Below, in pieces: positions 38,881-51,622 of a DNA stretch of 64,000 nucleotides. The translations under genes and the position numbers were made by a program. Source of the stretch: Plasmodium relictum (lineage: Eukaryota > Apicomplexa > Aconoidasida > Haemosporida > Plasmodiidae); NCBI RefSeq assembly GCF_900005765.1, contig NC_041680.1:124001-188000 (forward strand), read 5' to 3'. The notes beneath the pieces were generated by a model. That model had not been told where the DNA came from. It made no database searches and saw only the letters and a list, made by a program, of their open reading frames with translations. Positions within the stretch are counted from its first letter, which is position 1, and each line of letters opens with the position of its first letter.

Positions 38881-41800
38881 ATAGATGGAAAAAATTTTTT
38901 TAGTAATTCTTTAAATAAACCAAATGAAAATAATTTTACTTTGATGCAAATAAATAAAAAATAAAATAATTTATCGTTTATACTATTAAAATATTTTTAA
39001 AATAAATGAACGTCTTAAAATAAAAATAACACCAAAGGATCACTGAAGATATAATTTTAATAAATGAAATAAGATAACAAATTTTAAAGTAATAAAAATA
39101 TTAGGTGTGATTTCACGTTATTTAATTTAATTATAAAATAAGCATGGTATTTATTCAATCTAAATAAATAGATAGTTAATTATAGAATATGTTATATAAG
39201 TTAATAAAATTAAATTCAATATCTTATTATATATAATTTCCTAAAGTACAAAAAAAAATATACATATAATAAAATATTATGATTAATTTACTAGAAGTAT
39301 TATAGTTAAATCAATTTTTTTTTTTTTTTTTTGAGGGTGTTTAATAGAACTTTTATTGCTATTTTAAGATGAAATTTTTATTTGATAATACTATATAGTA
39401 TTGTTTATATTTGAACTTTGGAAATATACTTTTGTATTTTTTTTTTATTTTGTCCTTTTTTTCCTTTTTTAAGGAATTATCATTCTTAAATTTTAATTTA
39501 TTTTGGTATATTTTTGATGGAAATGAAATACATTATGAATATGTTATAAATATGCATATTTTAAATAATTTTGTATACTAATTGTTTTCTTTTTTTTTAT
39601 TATTAAGATTATGCTGCAAATAAAAAGAAAGATGAAAAATATATATTATAATATTTTTTAGTTAAATTGTATGTATTAAATGAACGTATATTTTACTGTA
39701 ATATTGTATATTTTTTTCTTTTTTAATTAAGATACACACTTATATAGTTCATAATACTCTTTATAATATTTTCACCAAAAAATACCTCTCATTCTAGGGA
39801 AAACAAATACAACTTTAGATTAATTAAAAACAGTTTTGCTTCTCTTTTCAGAGACGTAAATTTATCATTTAATGAAGAATAATAAAATGATATAAATAAT
39901 AAATGTAGCATTTTATTCAAAAAATCAATAGATGTTAGCTCTATTATATTTTTCATTTTATAGGAAAATATACACTTAATAAAAACAAAATAACTATTTA
40001 CCCTACGCTGTCTAAATACTTTATTTATTCTTTAAATTTTATATTAAGGGTACTAAAAAATACATTATTTTTTCTCCTTATTATTATAATTCTCCAAATA
40101 TTAAAATATAAAACAATTTTTGTAATAAAAATGTTTTGATATGTATGACGTGCTGTAGTTTTAATTATCAATCGTATGATTCATTAGCAGGGAACGTATT
40201 CTGCATATTAACATATTCATATTTTGATTCCAAACAAAATAATATGCTTTAATTTTTTTTTATATTCCACTTAAGTTTCTTAGTAAACTGTTTTCAGAAA
40301 GTATAGTTTTTTTTAATTGTTTTTATCAGCCAACACTCCCTATTCTTAAAGGACTTAATGTAGTGTAATTCTGTTACTTTATAAAGTGAATGTCAATTTC
40401 ACTTTTTTTTAAATTATATTCACTTAAAAGTAAATCAAAAAAATTAGTGAATTCATTACAATCTTAAATTAAAAATAAAAAATATCTATAAAGTGAATAA
40501 TGTGGAATATGAAAATTTTATTAGTAAAAAAAAAAATAAATATATAAATTCACCATTGATGTAATTATTAGAAAAGCAAATAAGATAATGTTGAAGTATA
40601 TTTAAACTTAAAATATTCTTCATAAGGAAATTATCCAAAAATATGCAAATTGTTAGGAAATTTTCAAAGTTAAGAAGAAAATCATATGGTATATTTAAAA
40701 AATTCTTCGTATTTTCGTAAATAAATATCCTAGAGAAATTAAGAATCATAATTCTTTTAAATCAAAAAATAAATGGAAAACTTCTTAGGTAAACGTTTTA
40801 TTCTATGAAACGTGTCGTAAATATAAATACCTTTTTCGATATCAAATTAGAATCTTTGGTAATTATTACAATTACTAAAAATATATTTAAGATATATTGT
40901 TAGATAAAACATATTTTGATAAACGTATTAATAGAAAAAATACTTTGATATTTTATAGATGGAACATCAAATTTTTTTTTTTAAATAATAAAATGAGGTA
41001 AATGTAAAGGTATTTTCATATTACTATTGTGTTATTTTTAAATATTTACTTATATTTCTAATTACTTTCATATAAAATTTTAAACGATTTTTAATTACTC
41101 TACATACAAATTATTGCTTGTATAAAGTAAAAATTAAATAATCTAACTAAAAAATATATTAAAATTTTTCGAAAAAAAACTTAATATATTTTTTTTTTAT
41201 ATGTAATGTTTTTTAACTTCAGCAATATTTTCATTAAAATTTTAAGACAAATAAGAATATAGATTTTTATTCCAAAAATATTGCAAAGCTAATTTCAACA
41301 ATTTTTAAATTTTTACAAAATCAGCATTTGAGATCAACAATAGAAAAAAAAGAATGGTTCTTTTCTTAAATATTGTTTTTAATATTTTTGGCAGTAAAAC
41401 AAATTTTCAATAAATACATAATTCTTACACAGTGATACAAAATACACTTCAAATTGAGGTATTTTTCTAAAAAAATTGTTTTCATATATAAAATTTCGGA
41501 ATATCATTAAAAATAAATTTTCTTTGGTTTTATTTAATTCCTAGGAAAAGTATGTTCAAATTTAATAAATGATTTATTTATATATAAATTATAAAGAATA
41601 ATAAAATGTTTAGCAATGATAAGAGTGAAAATTTGTCTAAAATACCTATTTTAATGTTTAGTAATACTAAGAAAAATATAATATTAATAGTATCTTAATT
41701 TTTTCTGCATATTTTTGTTATAACAAAAATCTTAAAAAAAAGTACATATCCATATAAAAAACAATTTTCATTTTTTTTTAAACTTTTTACAAATATTCTT

Positions 41801-44800
41801 CTTTTTTTTCTTTTTAATAATTTAAATCCATTTTAAATTGACAAAAATTATCTTTAGTAAAAAATAAAGATTTATAAAGAAAAATAAGAGAGCTTTGATA
41901 CATCATTTTTTTTTAAATTGATATTTTTCTCTTTAAAATTTCATTTTTAATAGTAAAATTTACAGATAACAAGAACAAAACAATACTAAAATGATCGTTT
42001 ATTCTTTCTTTTTATCAATTTAAGTTTGTCAGAATATTTTTACTAAACATCTACTAATTCTCTTTTTTTTAATTTTTGCATTTATTTCATTGAACATAAT
42101 AATATATTTTTATGATTATTTTTCTTCCATTTTCATCCACTTTTTGTTAAATTGATTTTTATCCCGAAATATAATATTCAGAAATTATATTTATCATTTT
42201 TCCATAAAAAAAATACATAAATGTGTATTAAGAATACATTCATTATTATTTTAAAAATTTTTATATAGATTCTATAATTGATACAATACTTACCAAAGGA
42301 AAATTATCATACTAAACTATTTACAATAATGACCTTTTTTATACGTTCAATAATTTTTTACAGTCATTTTAATGTATATATTTATAAATATTTAAGTACA
42401 CAAAAGTGAATAATATATTGTTTCAACAGCTTTTGTAATATACTTGAAATTTCATTATATTTTTGCTACGAAAATATCCTAACTCGTATTGTGGATATTT
42501 TATATATAAACTATTTTACTAGTTAAATTTTTATTTAATAGCATAAATATTTTTTAATGTACTGTAGATTAAACCAAAAAAAAATTTAATTTATTTTATC
42601 ATTTTAATTTTTTAAGATTATAATAAATATAAACTTTTTTTTTATCATTTATGTTTCTGTTATATTATTTCATGTATTTTCAATTAATCTAAGCATAAAA
42701 TTTATCTAGTTTTATTAATTTTTTCTACAATAATCCATATTAAATCTGGAATTATAAATTGTAATTTTTTCCCTAAGAGTTCTTGAAAAACAAGAGAAAA
42801 TGTTATTAAATGATTTTATAAAAGAGAAAAGCTACTTTATTTTTTAAATAATATATTTTAAATTCCTTTAAAATTACTTTAAAAATTAAATGCCATTTAT
42901 GTTATTCATTTTTTGTAGATTTTTTATTACATAAAATATAAAAGTTTTAATATAAAAGTAGATATAAATAAAAAAAAAAAGAGATGCATAATTTAAAGTT
43001 TTATACTTCACAATGTGGGATTCAAAATAATAGAAAAATTATATGTACATTATTAATTTATTATGTATAAATTAACAATTAAATAAAGACAAAAAATTTT
43101 TACTATTAAAAAACAAAAAATTAATTTAGTTCATCGAGTATATTTTTTTTTAATATTTTCTGTATCTTTTCGAGAAAAATTCAAAGTTATATAGTTTTTA
43201 TTCTGTAGTTATAACTATTATATGTACTATTTATGTTTATTGTGAAAACGTATTTTAAAACTATTTAGTTAATAGTATCTATAAAAATAAAAATAATTTC
43301 AAAAGTACAGGACAGTTAATTTTTGCACTGGAAGTACTCCAATTAATATTTTATGGAATAAGAAAAAAAAACTGTTTTTATTTGTAATATGTTAAAAATA
43401 TATAAGACAGAACAAATTAGCTTTGACAAATTTAACTTGTTTATGGATGAATCAAAGAACAACTTTGTAACTTTTCTAATTTAGTTAAAATGAAAATAAA
43501 TTTTATAAGTTGAAATATTATGCAAATTTTGTTTTTATTTTTTATTTTTGCTATATAACAAATAGATTATATTTTTTTATCTACTCATGAAAACATATGA
43601 ATATTTAATTTTGGGATTTTTTAAAGGTAAATTATAATAAGATGGAATATATAATTGCTTAACTAAAAGATATAAAAAAAAATTATAACAATTTTCATTA
43701 ATATGAAAAATAATAATTAAATAACAAGCTATATAAGTATAAACAGAGATTGAATTAGAGAAATAAATAATGAAAAGTAAATTTAGAGAAATTGAGAGAG
43801 AAGAAAAAAAAGTCAGATATAATAAATTTAATGTTTTGTACTTGAAAAAATGATAAGAATATATGATTTAAAATATTACATATATGTATTGCAATTGTTT
43901 TAAAACTTTTTTTATCTTAACTAATTATAGTCTAGAACATTAATAGAATAAGTAAGAATTTCTTAAATTTGTTAAGTTCCTTATATTGAATACTTACTCA
44001 TTTGACAAATCTGAAATATACATATTATTATTTAAAAAATATATTTAAAAGAACAAAATATAACATAGATAAAAAAATAAATAAAATCTTTTTAAACTTT
44101 TTACAGTGAAACTGTAAGGACATTTTAATATTTTATATTATTTCACCATTATAAAATGAAGAGTGTACTGTGTAAATTAATATTTTATTTAATAGCTGAA
44201 GAAAACTACTAAAACGCATACAGAGGGATATAGGTTTAATTACAGATTGTTTTTATAAAGAATGTTATGTTAATATGGATGAATTTCATATTATTTTACT
44301 TAACTCTTAATATTATAATTTTAAAAATATTGTGATTGATAGTAAAATTTTAAATAAAAGCTAAGAAGAATAAATATTATTTCGGAAAAACTTTTGTAAA
44401 TTGTTTAGATTTACTTAAATTTTCGTAGGGTAATTGATATATGTTTATTTTAAAAGAATATAAAGAAAGACTATTTTCTTAAAGAAAAAAAGTAAAAATT
44501 TAATATTCTAATAATTTGGAGAAAATTTCACGAATCTATTACTTAAGAAAAAAATATACTGATTATAATAAATAGTAGTATAAAATAGAAATCTTGATAT
44601 TTTATTAAAATTTTTTCTCTGACACTTGCCGACAAGGCATATTTTCTCTGTTAATATAGGAAAAAATAAAATGATATAATTCAATAATCCCAAATTTTAT
44701 GTTGCTATAAATAATACAATTTTTCAAAATAAAACTTATATAACTAATGTTGTCTATTTTCTTAAAAACATTTTTAAGTCTCATATACTAAATGTATATA

Positions 44801-46175
44801 TACAACTAAAATTTCGTTTAGATAATTTTTAGTATATTGATCAACGAATGTGAAAAAAATTGTGATATTAACTTATAATTAAATGAGTAATATATTTTTG
44901 TAAATTGTCAAACTTAAACTAACGCATTTAGTATTGTTATAGGAAAAAAAAATTAAAAAAATTACTTTTTTTCATTAGTAAATTTTATTTTAATTATCAT
45001 AATAAAAATGTAATATTTAATGAGAATTTTATAACATTTTTTTTACTATTACCATTATAAATCTCATTATTACTGCTGTTTAATCATAAAACAGGTTTTA
45101 TATAAGATTTTTATTCTAATGAAAACATTTTTAAAGTAATGAATTTATAAAAAATAAAATTTTTCCTAAATATGTTTTGGAGATACTAATATATTCATGA
45201 ATAACATAGAATAAAATTAAAATGTTCTGATATTTGAGGTTTGCAAACATATATATTTTGAAAAAAAATATAATAATTAGACATTTATTTATTAAGGTTC
45301 ATATTATTATTGGATTCTATAAAGTTTTAAAATAAGTATTATCAATATCTAAATGAATGCTTTAAATAAATGTGTATTTAGGAAAATAAAAAGAATTTAA
45401 ATTACTAATATTTTCATGTATAATAATGAAAAATAAATATTTTTATTTTATATTTATACTTTTGCATGATATAGTCAATTTTCAATGAAAGATCTAATAA
45501 TGAAATTCCGAAAAATTATAATTTTTTTTATATTTGTTTATGTAAAGATATACCATTTTTTTATCTGGAGTAAATAAGTTTTATTCAATATGCCACATGA
45601 ACATAACATTTCATGAGATAAAAAATTATGCTTTTAAGTATTGTCAGTTATATATGATGAAATAGAACGTTTTAAGTTTATTGATTTTAATTAGGAAATT
45701 TAAAGAAGAATAATGAAATAAGTTACTAAAATATTAACATTTAAATTAAAAAGAAATAATATTTTGGTTTATCTCTTTTTTTAACATTTTTTTTTTATAT
45801 ATATTTTTTGTGTAGTATTTATATCGTAGTTCTTTTTATTTATCTACATTATTTTTGTTTAATATGTTTAATTTTCTTATTGAATGTTTTTATATAACAT
45901 GTAGATTTTATTAAAACTATTACTTTTGTTTATATTAAAAAAAAAAATTAATGTTAATAAAAAAATTATTATTTGCATATACTTTTGTTTGTCTTTTCTT
46001 AAAATAAAATTTTTATTTTAAAAAATCTAATGATAAAAAAAAAGAAAAAAAAAAAGAAAGAAAAGAATTTTAATTGTTTATTAATTGTCCATTATTTTTT
46101 AGCTTCTTTTGCTTAGCAGCATTAAAATATTAATTGTGTGCATACATGTAAAAATTTTATATTGTTTAATAACGT
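38881..46175. other. 7.3 kb stop-ridden zone of higher complexity; probable decayed element
   Basis: No intact gene. The longest open frames are 87 and 61 residues and neither looks real. Unlike other intergenic DNA here it has fewer long homopolymers and more mixed words, as expected of mutated former coding DNA. Minus-strand fragments near 44.6-44.9 kb resemble reverse transcriptase. A short inverted repeat (AAAGTGAA...TTTCACTTT) lies near 40384-40407. I could not find long terminal repeats by eye, so element boundaries are unknown. Confidence 0.5.
44580..44910 (-). mobile_element. Decayed Ty3/gypsy-type reverse transcriptase fragment
   Basis: Reading the minus strand from about 44907 down, with frameshifts, gives fragments in the right order for the C-terminal half of a gypsy-type RT. 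First is FTKIYYSFNYKLIS (the T-x-Y-G-x-Y-x-F position). TFVDQYTKNYLNEILVVYI follows (44851 down), leading into the Y-x-D-D site, which is lost: His follows YI. Then RLKNVFKKIDNISYISF and ILKNCIIYSNIKFG (from 44781) match the H-L-x-x-V-F...K-C-x-F...I-x-F-L-G block. INRENMPCRQVSEKKF resembles the stretch after L-G-H. At least one frameshift, an apparent deletion of about eight codons after the active site, and several stops make it non-functional. Order and spacing support the call; no database comparison was possible. Confidence 0.55.
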
Positions 46176-46658
46176 TCAGTTATTTAATGATTTAATAATA
46201 TTTTTAAGACTTTGCTCAAATAATGCAGATTCAGATTCATCGAATTTATTTTCCAAGGCAAAAGACCTTGCTATATTTTCAATACTTTGATTATCTAAAA
46301 TAAAAAAATCTTCTTTATCTTCTGTTATGTTGCCTTCTATATTTTTGCTTTGATCTTTTTTTCTTAATAAATCCTTTTTGTCATTTTCTATTGTATAATT
46401 ATTTATAAATGAGTAATTGTTATATCTTTCATTATCTTTATAGTTTTCATCATTGGATTCTATTTTTAGTTCATCTCCATTTTCTAACTTGATAGAGTCT
46501 ATTTCACCATTTAATAACTTTCTAATTGCTCTAGCTGCATTTTCTGTTTCATTAAAATTTTGATTGCTTCCATGGTTTCTACTTGATACAACATTAACAG
46601 ATATGGCAAAAAAAAATATCATGCACAAAGCAGCTAAGAAACTTAGAGAAATCTTCAT
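46176..46658 (-). CDS. Small secreted protein, single exon, 160 aa
   Basis: Not recognised. The first ~25 residues are a clear signal peptide (KISLSFLAALCMIFFFAIS) with a likely cleavage around VNVVSS. The mature part is acidic and hydrophilic, Asn/Glu/Asp-rich, with no Cys and no second membrane helix or GPI signal. Two helical segments (ENAARAIRKLLNGEIDSIKL and SIENIARSFALENKF) look the most ordered. A secreted soluble protein is inferred. No PEXEL-like R-x-L-x-E/Q/D is evident. Three TAGCTA sites lie within about 250-410 bases upstream, which would suit ookinete expression under AP2-O. It is the first gene to the right of the gene-free centromeric zone. Confidence 0.82.
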   Translation of the reverse strand: MKISLSFLAALCMIFFFAISVNVVSSRNHGSNQNFNETENAARAIRKLLNGEIDSIKLENGDELKIESNDENYKDNERYNNYSFINNYTIENDKKDLLRKKDQSKNIEGNITEDKEDFFILDNQSIENIARSFALENKFDESESALFEQSLKNIIKSLNN

Positions 46659-48196
46659 TTTTCTTGGTTTAATATAAAAAAAAATAAGTGTATAAATTAA
46701 AATATATAATAAAATTATGTTTTTTTTTAAAAATTTTAAAGAGAATTTTGGATGAAGAAAAAGACAGTTTAATTTTCTTTTAAAAATAAGATTATAAATT
46801 AATAAATAAAATTAATTAATTTATTTTAAAAAAAAAAAGAGAGAAAAAAAGTTGTTAAAACAGAATTTTACGGAAATACAAAAAGTAGTGATTTTTTTTT
46901 TTTTCTAGCTAAGTCTTGCAAAATGGTATTTAAGAAAAACCTTTCAACCAAAATATGAAGACTAGTAGTTTTTTTTTTTTTTTTCTAGCTAAATATGTTA
47001 AAAAAAAAAAAAGAAAAAAAGTTATCACTTTTTCATGTTTAAATAAATATTTCAGTTTAAAGTTAGCTATAATATATAATGTTTTTTAATTAAAAAAAAA
47101 AAAAAATATTGAATTTTTAATTGTGCTGAAAAAACAGAAATCAATGAAAAATATACAAATGTAAAAAAAATTATCTTTGGACTTAATAAAAGTGAGTCTG
47201 TAATATATTTCTATTAGATTTAAAAATAATATATCAAAATATTTATGTAATTATTTTTTATAGTAAGAAATATTTAAGCACATATTAATTTATATATTGT
47301 AAAAAAATATGTCTGATTATACATACAACTTCCTAGAAAACATTTATAAGGAGATATAATATTTTTAAAAAAATAAATTTATATTTCTTTATAGTTTTTT
47401 TTTCTATTCTTCAATTTTTTCTTTTAAATAATAAAAAGATATAATATTAACTTGTAAATTATTTCTTCCATAATAGGTATGAATTTTTTATTTTATTCTT
47501 ACGAAACTTGTAGGATTCTTTCTTTGTATCTTTTGAGTATATATTTTATTAAAGTAATTAAAATAGTAATGGATTTTAGTATTTTATCAAGTATCAGTGT
47601 ATTACTTTAGAAAGTTTTTAGAATGATATTTTAATAAAAAATAATACAAATTAAAAAATTAGTATAATGAAGGTTTCAAATGATTTAACGTCACAACAAT
47701 GAAAGTTCAGTAACTTTTTTACTTTAGAATGTATTGTGCTACTATTGAAATATGAGATAAATTTATCTATGTGTTATTTTTAAAGATAGATAATAAACTT
47801 AAAAAAAAAAGAATAAAAACATTAAAACAAAATATTACACTTTTGAAAGGTGACTTTCTAAAAACAAAAATGTAAACATTTTTTATTTAAAAAAAGAAAA
47901 ATTATAAATTAAAATGAAAAGAATATTAAAGAAATATATCATATATTAAAAACGAATACACCTTTTTATTTTTCTTATAGTTCAGTTCATTATAATCATT
48001 GAAAAAAAAAAAAATAATCATTAATTCAGATTTTATTATTTTTTTTATTTTGGTAAAATTTTTAACATTTAATAAAAAGTTATAATAATTTTTTAAATTT
48101 ATATTAAATATAACAGATTTTGATCTTAATAATGTTCATATTTTTTTTTCACTCCACGTGAATGAGATAAAAAAAAAAAAATAAATAAATAAAAAT
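46659..48196. promoter_or_regulatory. Divergent promoter with three TAGCTA sites
   Basis: About 1.5 kb between the secreted-protein gene (-) and the TatD gene (+). TAGCTAA occurs at 46906-46912 and 46986-46992, each preceded by a long T run ending TTTTC, so the two form an ~20-base direct repeat 80 bases apart. TAGCTAT lies at 47064-47070. TAGCTA is the core bound by AP2-O in ookinetes (family knowledge). No exon seen. Confidence 0.55.
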
Positions 48197-48498
48197 ATGC
48201 GATTCATTTTTTATTTTATTAAATATATAATTTTTTTATTTTATATCTCTAATATCTTTTTAAAAACTAAAAGTCTTAAAGTGTTAAAAAATATAAGATA
48301 TTTTATTTTTTTTGAAAAAGGTAAAGTGTTCAAGGAAGAAAAAAAAATTATCGTAAAAAAAAATACGAATATAAGGAAAATGGATAATCAAGAAAATTTA
48401 TTTATCGATATAGGTGCAAATTTAACTGATAAAATGTTTGATGGAATTTATAATAAGAAAAAGCATGAAAACGATCTAAAATAGTAACAACATAAACA

Positions 48499-48558
<60 letters not shown>

Positions 48559-50019
48559 TTTTTTTATATTTTTAATTGTGTATTTTTCACATAGTGTTTT
48601 AAATAGGGCAAAGAACAATAATGTTGAGAAGATTATAATAACTTGCACGTGCTTAGAAGATATTGATAAATCACTTAAAATTTGTGAAACATATGGTTTA
48701 ATTTTTTTTTATAAAATATTAGTGAAATTTAACTTTAAAACACTTTTTTTTTATTTTTTAAACAGATCCTGAGTGTAAGTTTCTATTTTTAACAGCTGGT
48801 GTGCATCCAACAAATTGCTATGAATTTACTGGGAAAAAACATATTGAAGAAATAGAAGTGTTAGCAAAAAAGGAATATGAAGACTTTGTAAAATATTATA
48901 AAAATGAGAAAAACATATTAGAGGAAAATAAAAATAATGAAGATTTAGTTAAAAGCAGAGAAAATAACTTAAATTTAACAAATACAAAAATAGTTCATGA
49001 AAAAAAAAAAAATTCCGATGAACAAATAAAAGAAGATTTTAAAATTCCTGGTTTTGTTTATGATGAAAAAGATGAAAATTATTTAGAATCATTAAAAAAA
49101 AGAATAATAAATAATAGCAACCGAATTGTATCTATTGGTGAAATAGGATTAGATTTTGATAGATTGTTTTTTTGTCCAAAATATATACAAATTAAATATT
49201 TTATTTATCAATTAAAATTGGCAGAGATATTTAGATTACCAATTTTTCTACATATGAGAAATTGTTCTGATAATTTTTTTGAAATTTTAGAAAAATATAA
49301 GCCATTAATTGAAGAAGTTGGAGCAGTTATTCATAGCTTTACAGATAAAGAGGAAATAATAGAAAGAATAAGTAATTATAAAAATTTGTATATAGGGGTA
49401 AATGGATGTTCATTAAAAACTTTCGAAAATATAAATACAGTTAAAAAAATACCTTTAAATCTTTTATTATTAGAGACAGATGCACCTTGGTGTTCAATAA
49501 AAAAAACGCATGCGTCGTATCATTTCATTAAAGAGAAATATGAAAAAAGAAATTATACAAACTTAAAAAAAATAAAAAATGTAATACAATGTGATGATAC
49601 GACCATATTTAAAGAAAGAAACGAGCCATACAATATTAGGTAAAAAAAAAAAAAAAAAAAAATTTAATAATGAAAATATTAATATATATACAATTTAACT
49701 CATAATTGTTTTAAAATAAATTTTTTTTTTTAAATTATATTTATTTGGTTCTACATTTCTTTCCATACTTAAATATTCAACGAATATATAATTTTACATA
49801 ATTATCTTGAAAAAAAAAAAAAATGGCTGTTTTGTATTGATTTTTATTATTTTTTTATTTTATTTTTTTTTCATTCATCCAATATATTTATACTTTTTTG
49901 TTTTATTAAAAGTGTATATAAATAATTTTATAATTATATATGTTTGCAGAGACATAGCAGAAATTACATATAAAATAAAGGAGCCCAATATAACTTTTGA
50001 GGCATTTTGTAAAAAGTAA
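48197..50019 (+). CDS. TatD-family deoxyribonuclease (TATDN1 type), 4 exons, 443 aa
   Basis: Metal-dependent DNase of the TatD family. Exons: 48197-48483, 48595-48695, 48766-49639, 49950-50019. The core opens FIDIGANLTDKMFDG, the TATDN1 version of the first metal motif (no H-x-H). It continues with GVHPTNCYEF, IGEIGLDFDRLFFCPKYIQ, FLHMRN, HSF, NGCSLKT and LLLETDAPWC, so Glu, His, His and Asp metal ligands are kept. A ~90-residue Lys/Glu/Asn-rich insertion separates GVHP from IGEIGLD. The first ~60 residues (hydrophobic stretch IFYFIKYIIFLFYISNIF then basic, Lys-rich) resemble a signal plus transit peptide. Internal Met62 (MDNQENLF) would give a leaderless form. A TatD-like DNase of P. falciparum has been linked to degrading neutrophil DNA traps; whether this is its orthologue is inference. 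Confidence 0.92.
48503..48555. repeat. (TA)n microsatellite in intron 1 of the TatD gene
   Basis: About 26 TA units filling nearly half of a 111-base intron. Confidence 0.95.
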
Positions 50020-50338
50020 ATTGAAATATATTTTAATATTATTTCGTATATTTTTTCAGTTTAAGAACATTTCTTAATGAATTCTTAAATTTTTGTATAT
50101 TTTATATGAATTATTAGTTTTCATTTGTTTCTTTTATGTTTAAAGCAATATATAATATATTATATATTATATGTTTAATTTTTGTTTTATTATTTAATAC
50201 TTAATTTAAAAGAATCAGATGTAACACTTTAAGTTTGTTCAAAAAGATAAAGTAAATAAAATTAATATCTAGTGATAGATCTAAAGTTTTGTATTATAAA
50301 AAAAGAAAAATATATAATTATTTAAAAAAAAAAAAAAG
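50020..50338. other. Short intergenic region between TatD and TRIAP1 genes
   Basis: About 0.32 kb between two genes on the same strand. It is T-rich then A-rich. It must contain the TatD 3' end and the promoter of the twin-CX9C gene. Nothing else seen. Confidence 0.4.
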
Positions 50339-50838
50339 ATGGAAAATAATAAAAAAGAACTGTCCAAAGATACAGTAAAGGCACATTTAGAAGCGGTAAA
50401 ATTAATTTTTTATTTTTTATTTTTATTTTTTTTTACATTGTTTCATTTTTATTTTTATTATTTAAATTTTTTTTTTTAATGTTTCACATCTAATATATAT
50501 AAAAAAAAATATATTTTAAGATAGATTGAAGAATGCAAAGAAAAAAAAGAAAAATATATAAAATGTTTTAACAGTTGGTATAAAAATAATTTTCTTAAGG
50601 GTGATTTAACACAAGCTTGCGATGATTATTATGAAGACTATCAAATTTGTGTTTTAGTAATAATGATTATAAACAAAATAAAAAAAAAATGCATCAATTA
50701 AAAAAAAAAAAAATGAATAAAATAAAAATAAAAGAGAAAATGAAAGATTGCATTATTTATATATATATAATTTTTTTATAGAATGATTTAAATAAAAAAG
50801 GATTAGGCCATTTAACAAATTTTGAAAATGAAAAATGA
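50339..50838 (+). CDS. Twin CX9C protein, TRIAP1/Mdm35 family (UPF0203), 3 exons, 81 aa
   Basis: Small mitochondrial intermembrane-space protein. TRIAP1/Mdm35 partners PRELI/Ups proteins to shuttle phosphatidic acid for cardiolipin synthesis (family knowledge). Exons 50339-50395, 50525-50656 and 50782-50838 are too short for an open-frame search; all join at phase 0. The two CX9C motifs are intact: CKEKKEKYIKC and CDDYYEDYQIC. Between them is FNSWYKNNFLKGD, matching the family signature F-N-x-W-x-x-x-x-F-L-K-G-D. Such proteins are imported and oxidised by the MIA pathway and carry no presequence, as here. Length (81) is normal. The start ATG follows an A-run and begins MENNKKELSKD. I am confident of the family; the PRELI partner lies outside this window. 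Confidence 0.93.
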
Positions 50839-51622
50839 ACGGGCAGATATGTATTAAAAAAAATTTATATTTTAATATTTTTAATTTAATTTTATTTTTT
50901 ACTTTAATATTGATACTCATCTATTATTGTTTCTTCAAAAATAATATTTATAAAAACAAATAAATAAATTAGATGAATTAATTTTTTTTAAAGTTTTGAT
51001 ATATAAATGAAAATTCACAATGTAAAAATAAAAACGTATATATATATATTATTATTTATATGAAAAAGTAATATTAAAGTATATGTAATATTAGTAACAC
51101 ATATAATTACGACAATATATTATAACATATAATTGCGAATAGAAATGATATATATAAAAAAAAAAAAAAGCAGTATAAAAAAAAAGGAATAGAAAAAAAA
51201 AAAAAAAATTTAAACAAACAGGTTACGTTTAATTAAAAAAATACAAAATTTTAATAAAAAATTAAAAATAATATATGAATTAATTTTTTTTATAGAAAAA
51301 AGATAGGTGAAAATAAACTGATTAAGAATATTTATGTTTTTTCAATGAATATTATATGCTAGTATTATGACTTATATTTCACTGTTTTTTATTAAATTTT
51401 GATTGAACTTGTGCTTGTATCTATACATTTTATAAAATTATTATTTATTAAAATATTCAATGATGTAATATTTATATAATTTTATGTAAAATTTTTGTAA
51501 GGGAAAATTATTAGCATCTTTAAAATTACCTTTTTTTTTTTTCTTTATTTTGAAGACATTTTAATTTTTTAACAATAAAAATTTTATTAATTTTATTTTT
51601 TCAAACTTTAAATGAGTAAATT
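50839..51622. other. Convergent 3' intergenic region
   Basis: About 0.78 kb between two converging stop codons; A/T runs and nothing coding. Confidence 0.4.

Noticed and set aside
40486-40749. An 87-residue minus-strand open frame as a gene
   Set aside because: Ile/Phe/Leu/Asn-rich with no motif, in a stop-ridden zone. At most a fragment of decayed coding DNA.
44508-44693. A 61-residue open frame reading GLLNYIILFFPILTEKIC that resembles the gypsy RT/RNase H connection (F-L-G-L-x-N-Y)
   Set aside because: It overlaps, in another frame, the stretch that fits the K-C-x-F...I-x-F-L-G block with proper spacing from the active site. The resemblance is probably coincidence; I used the collinear fragments instead.
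48503-48555. The long TA run as a regulatory element
   Set aside because: It is a simple dinucleotide microsatellite inside an intron; such runs are common throughout the window.
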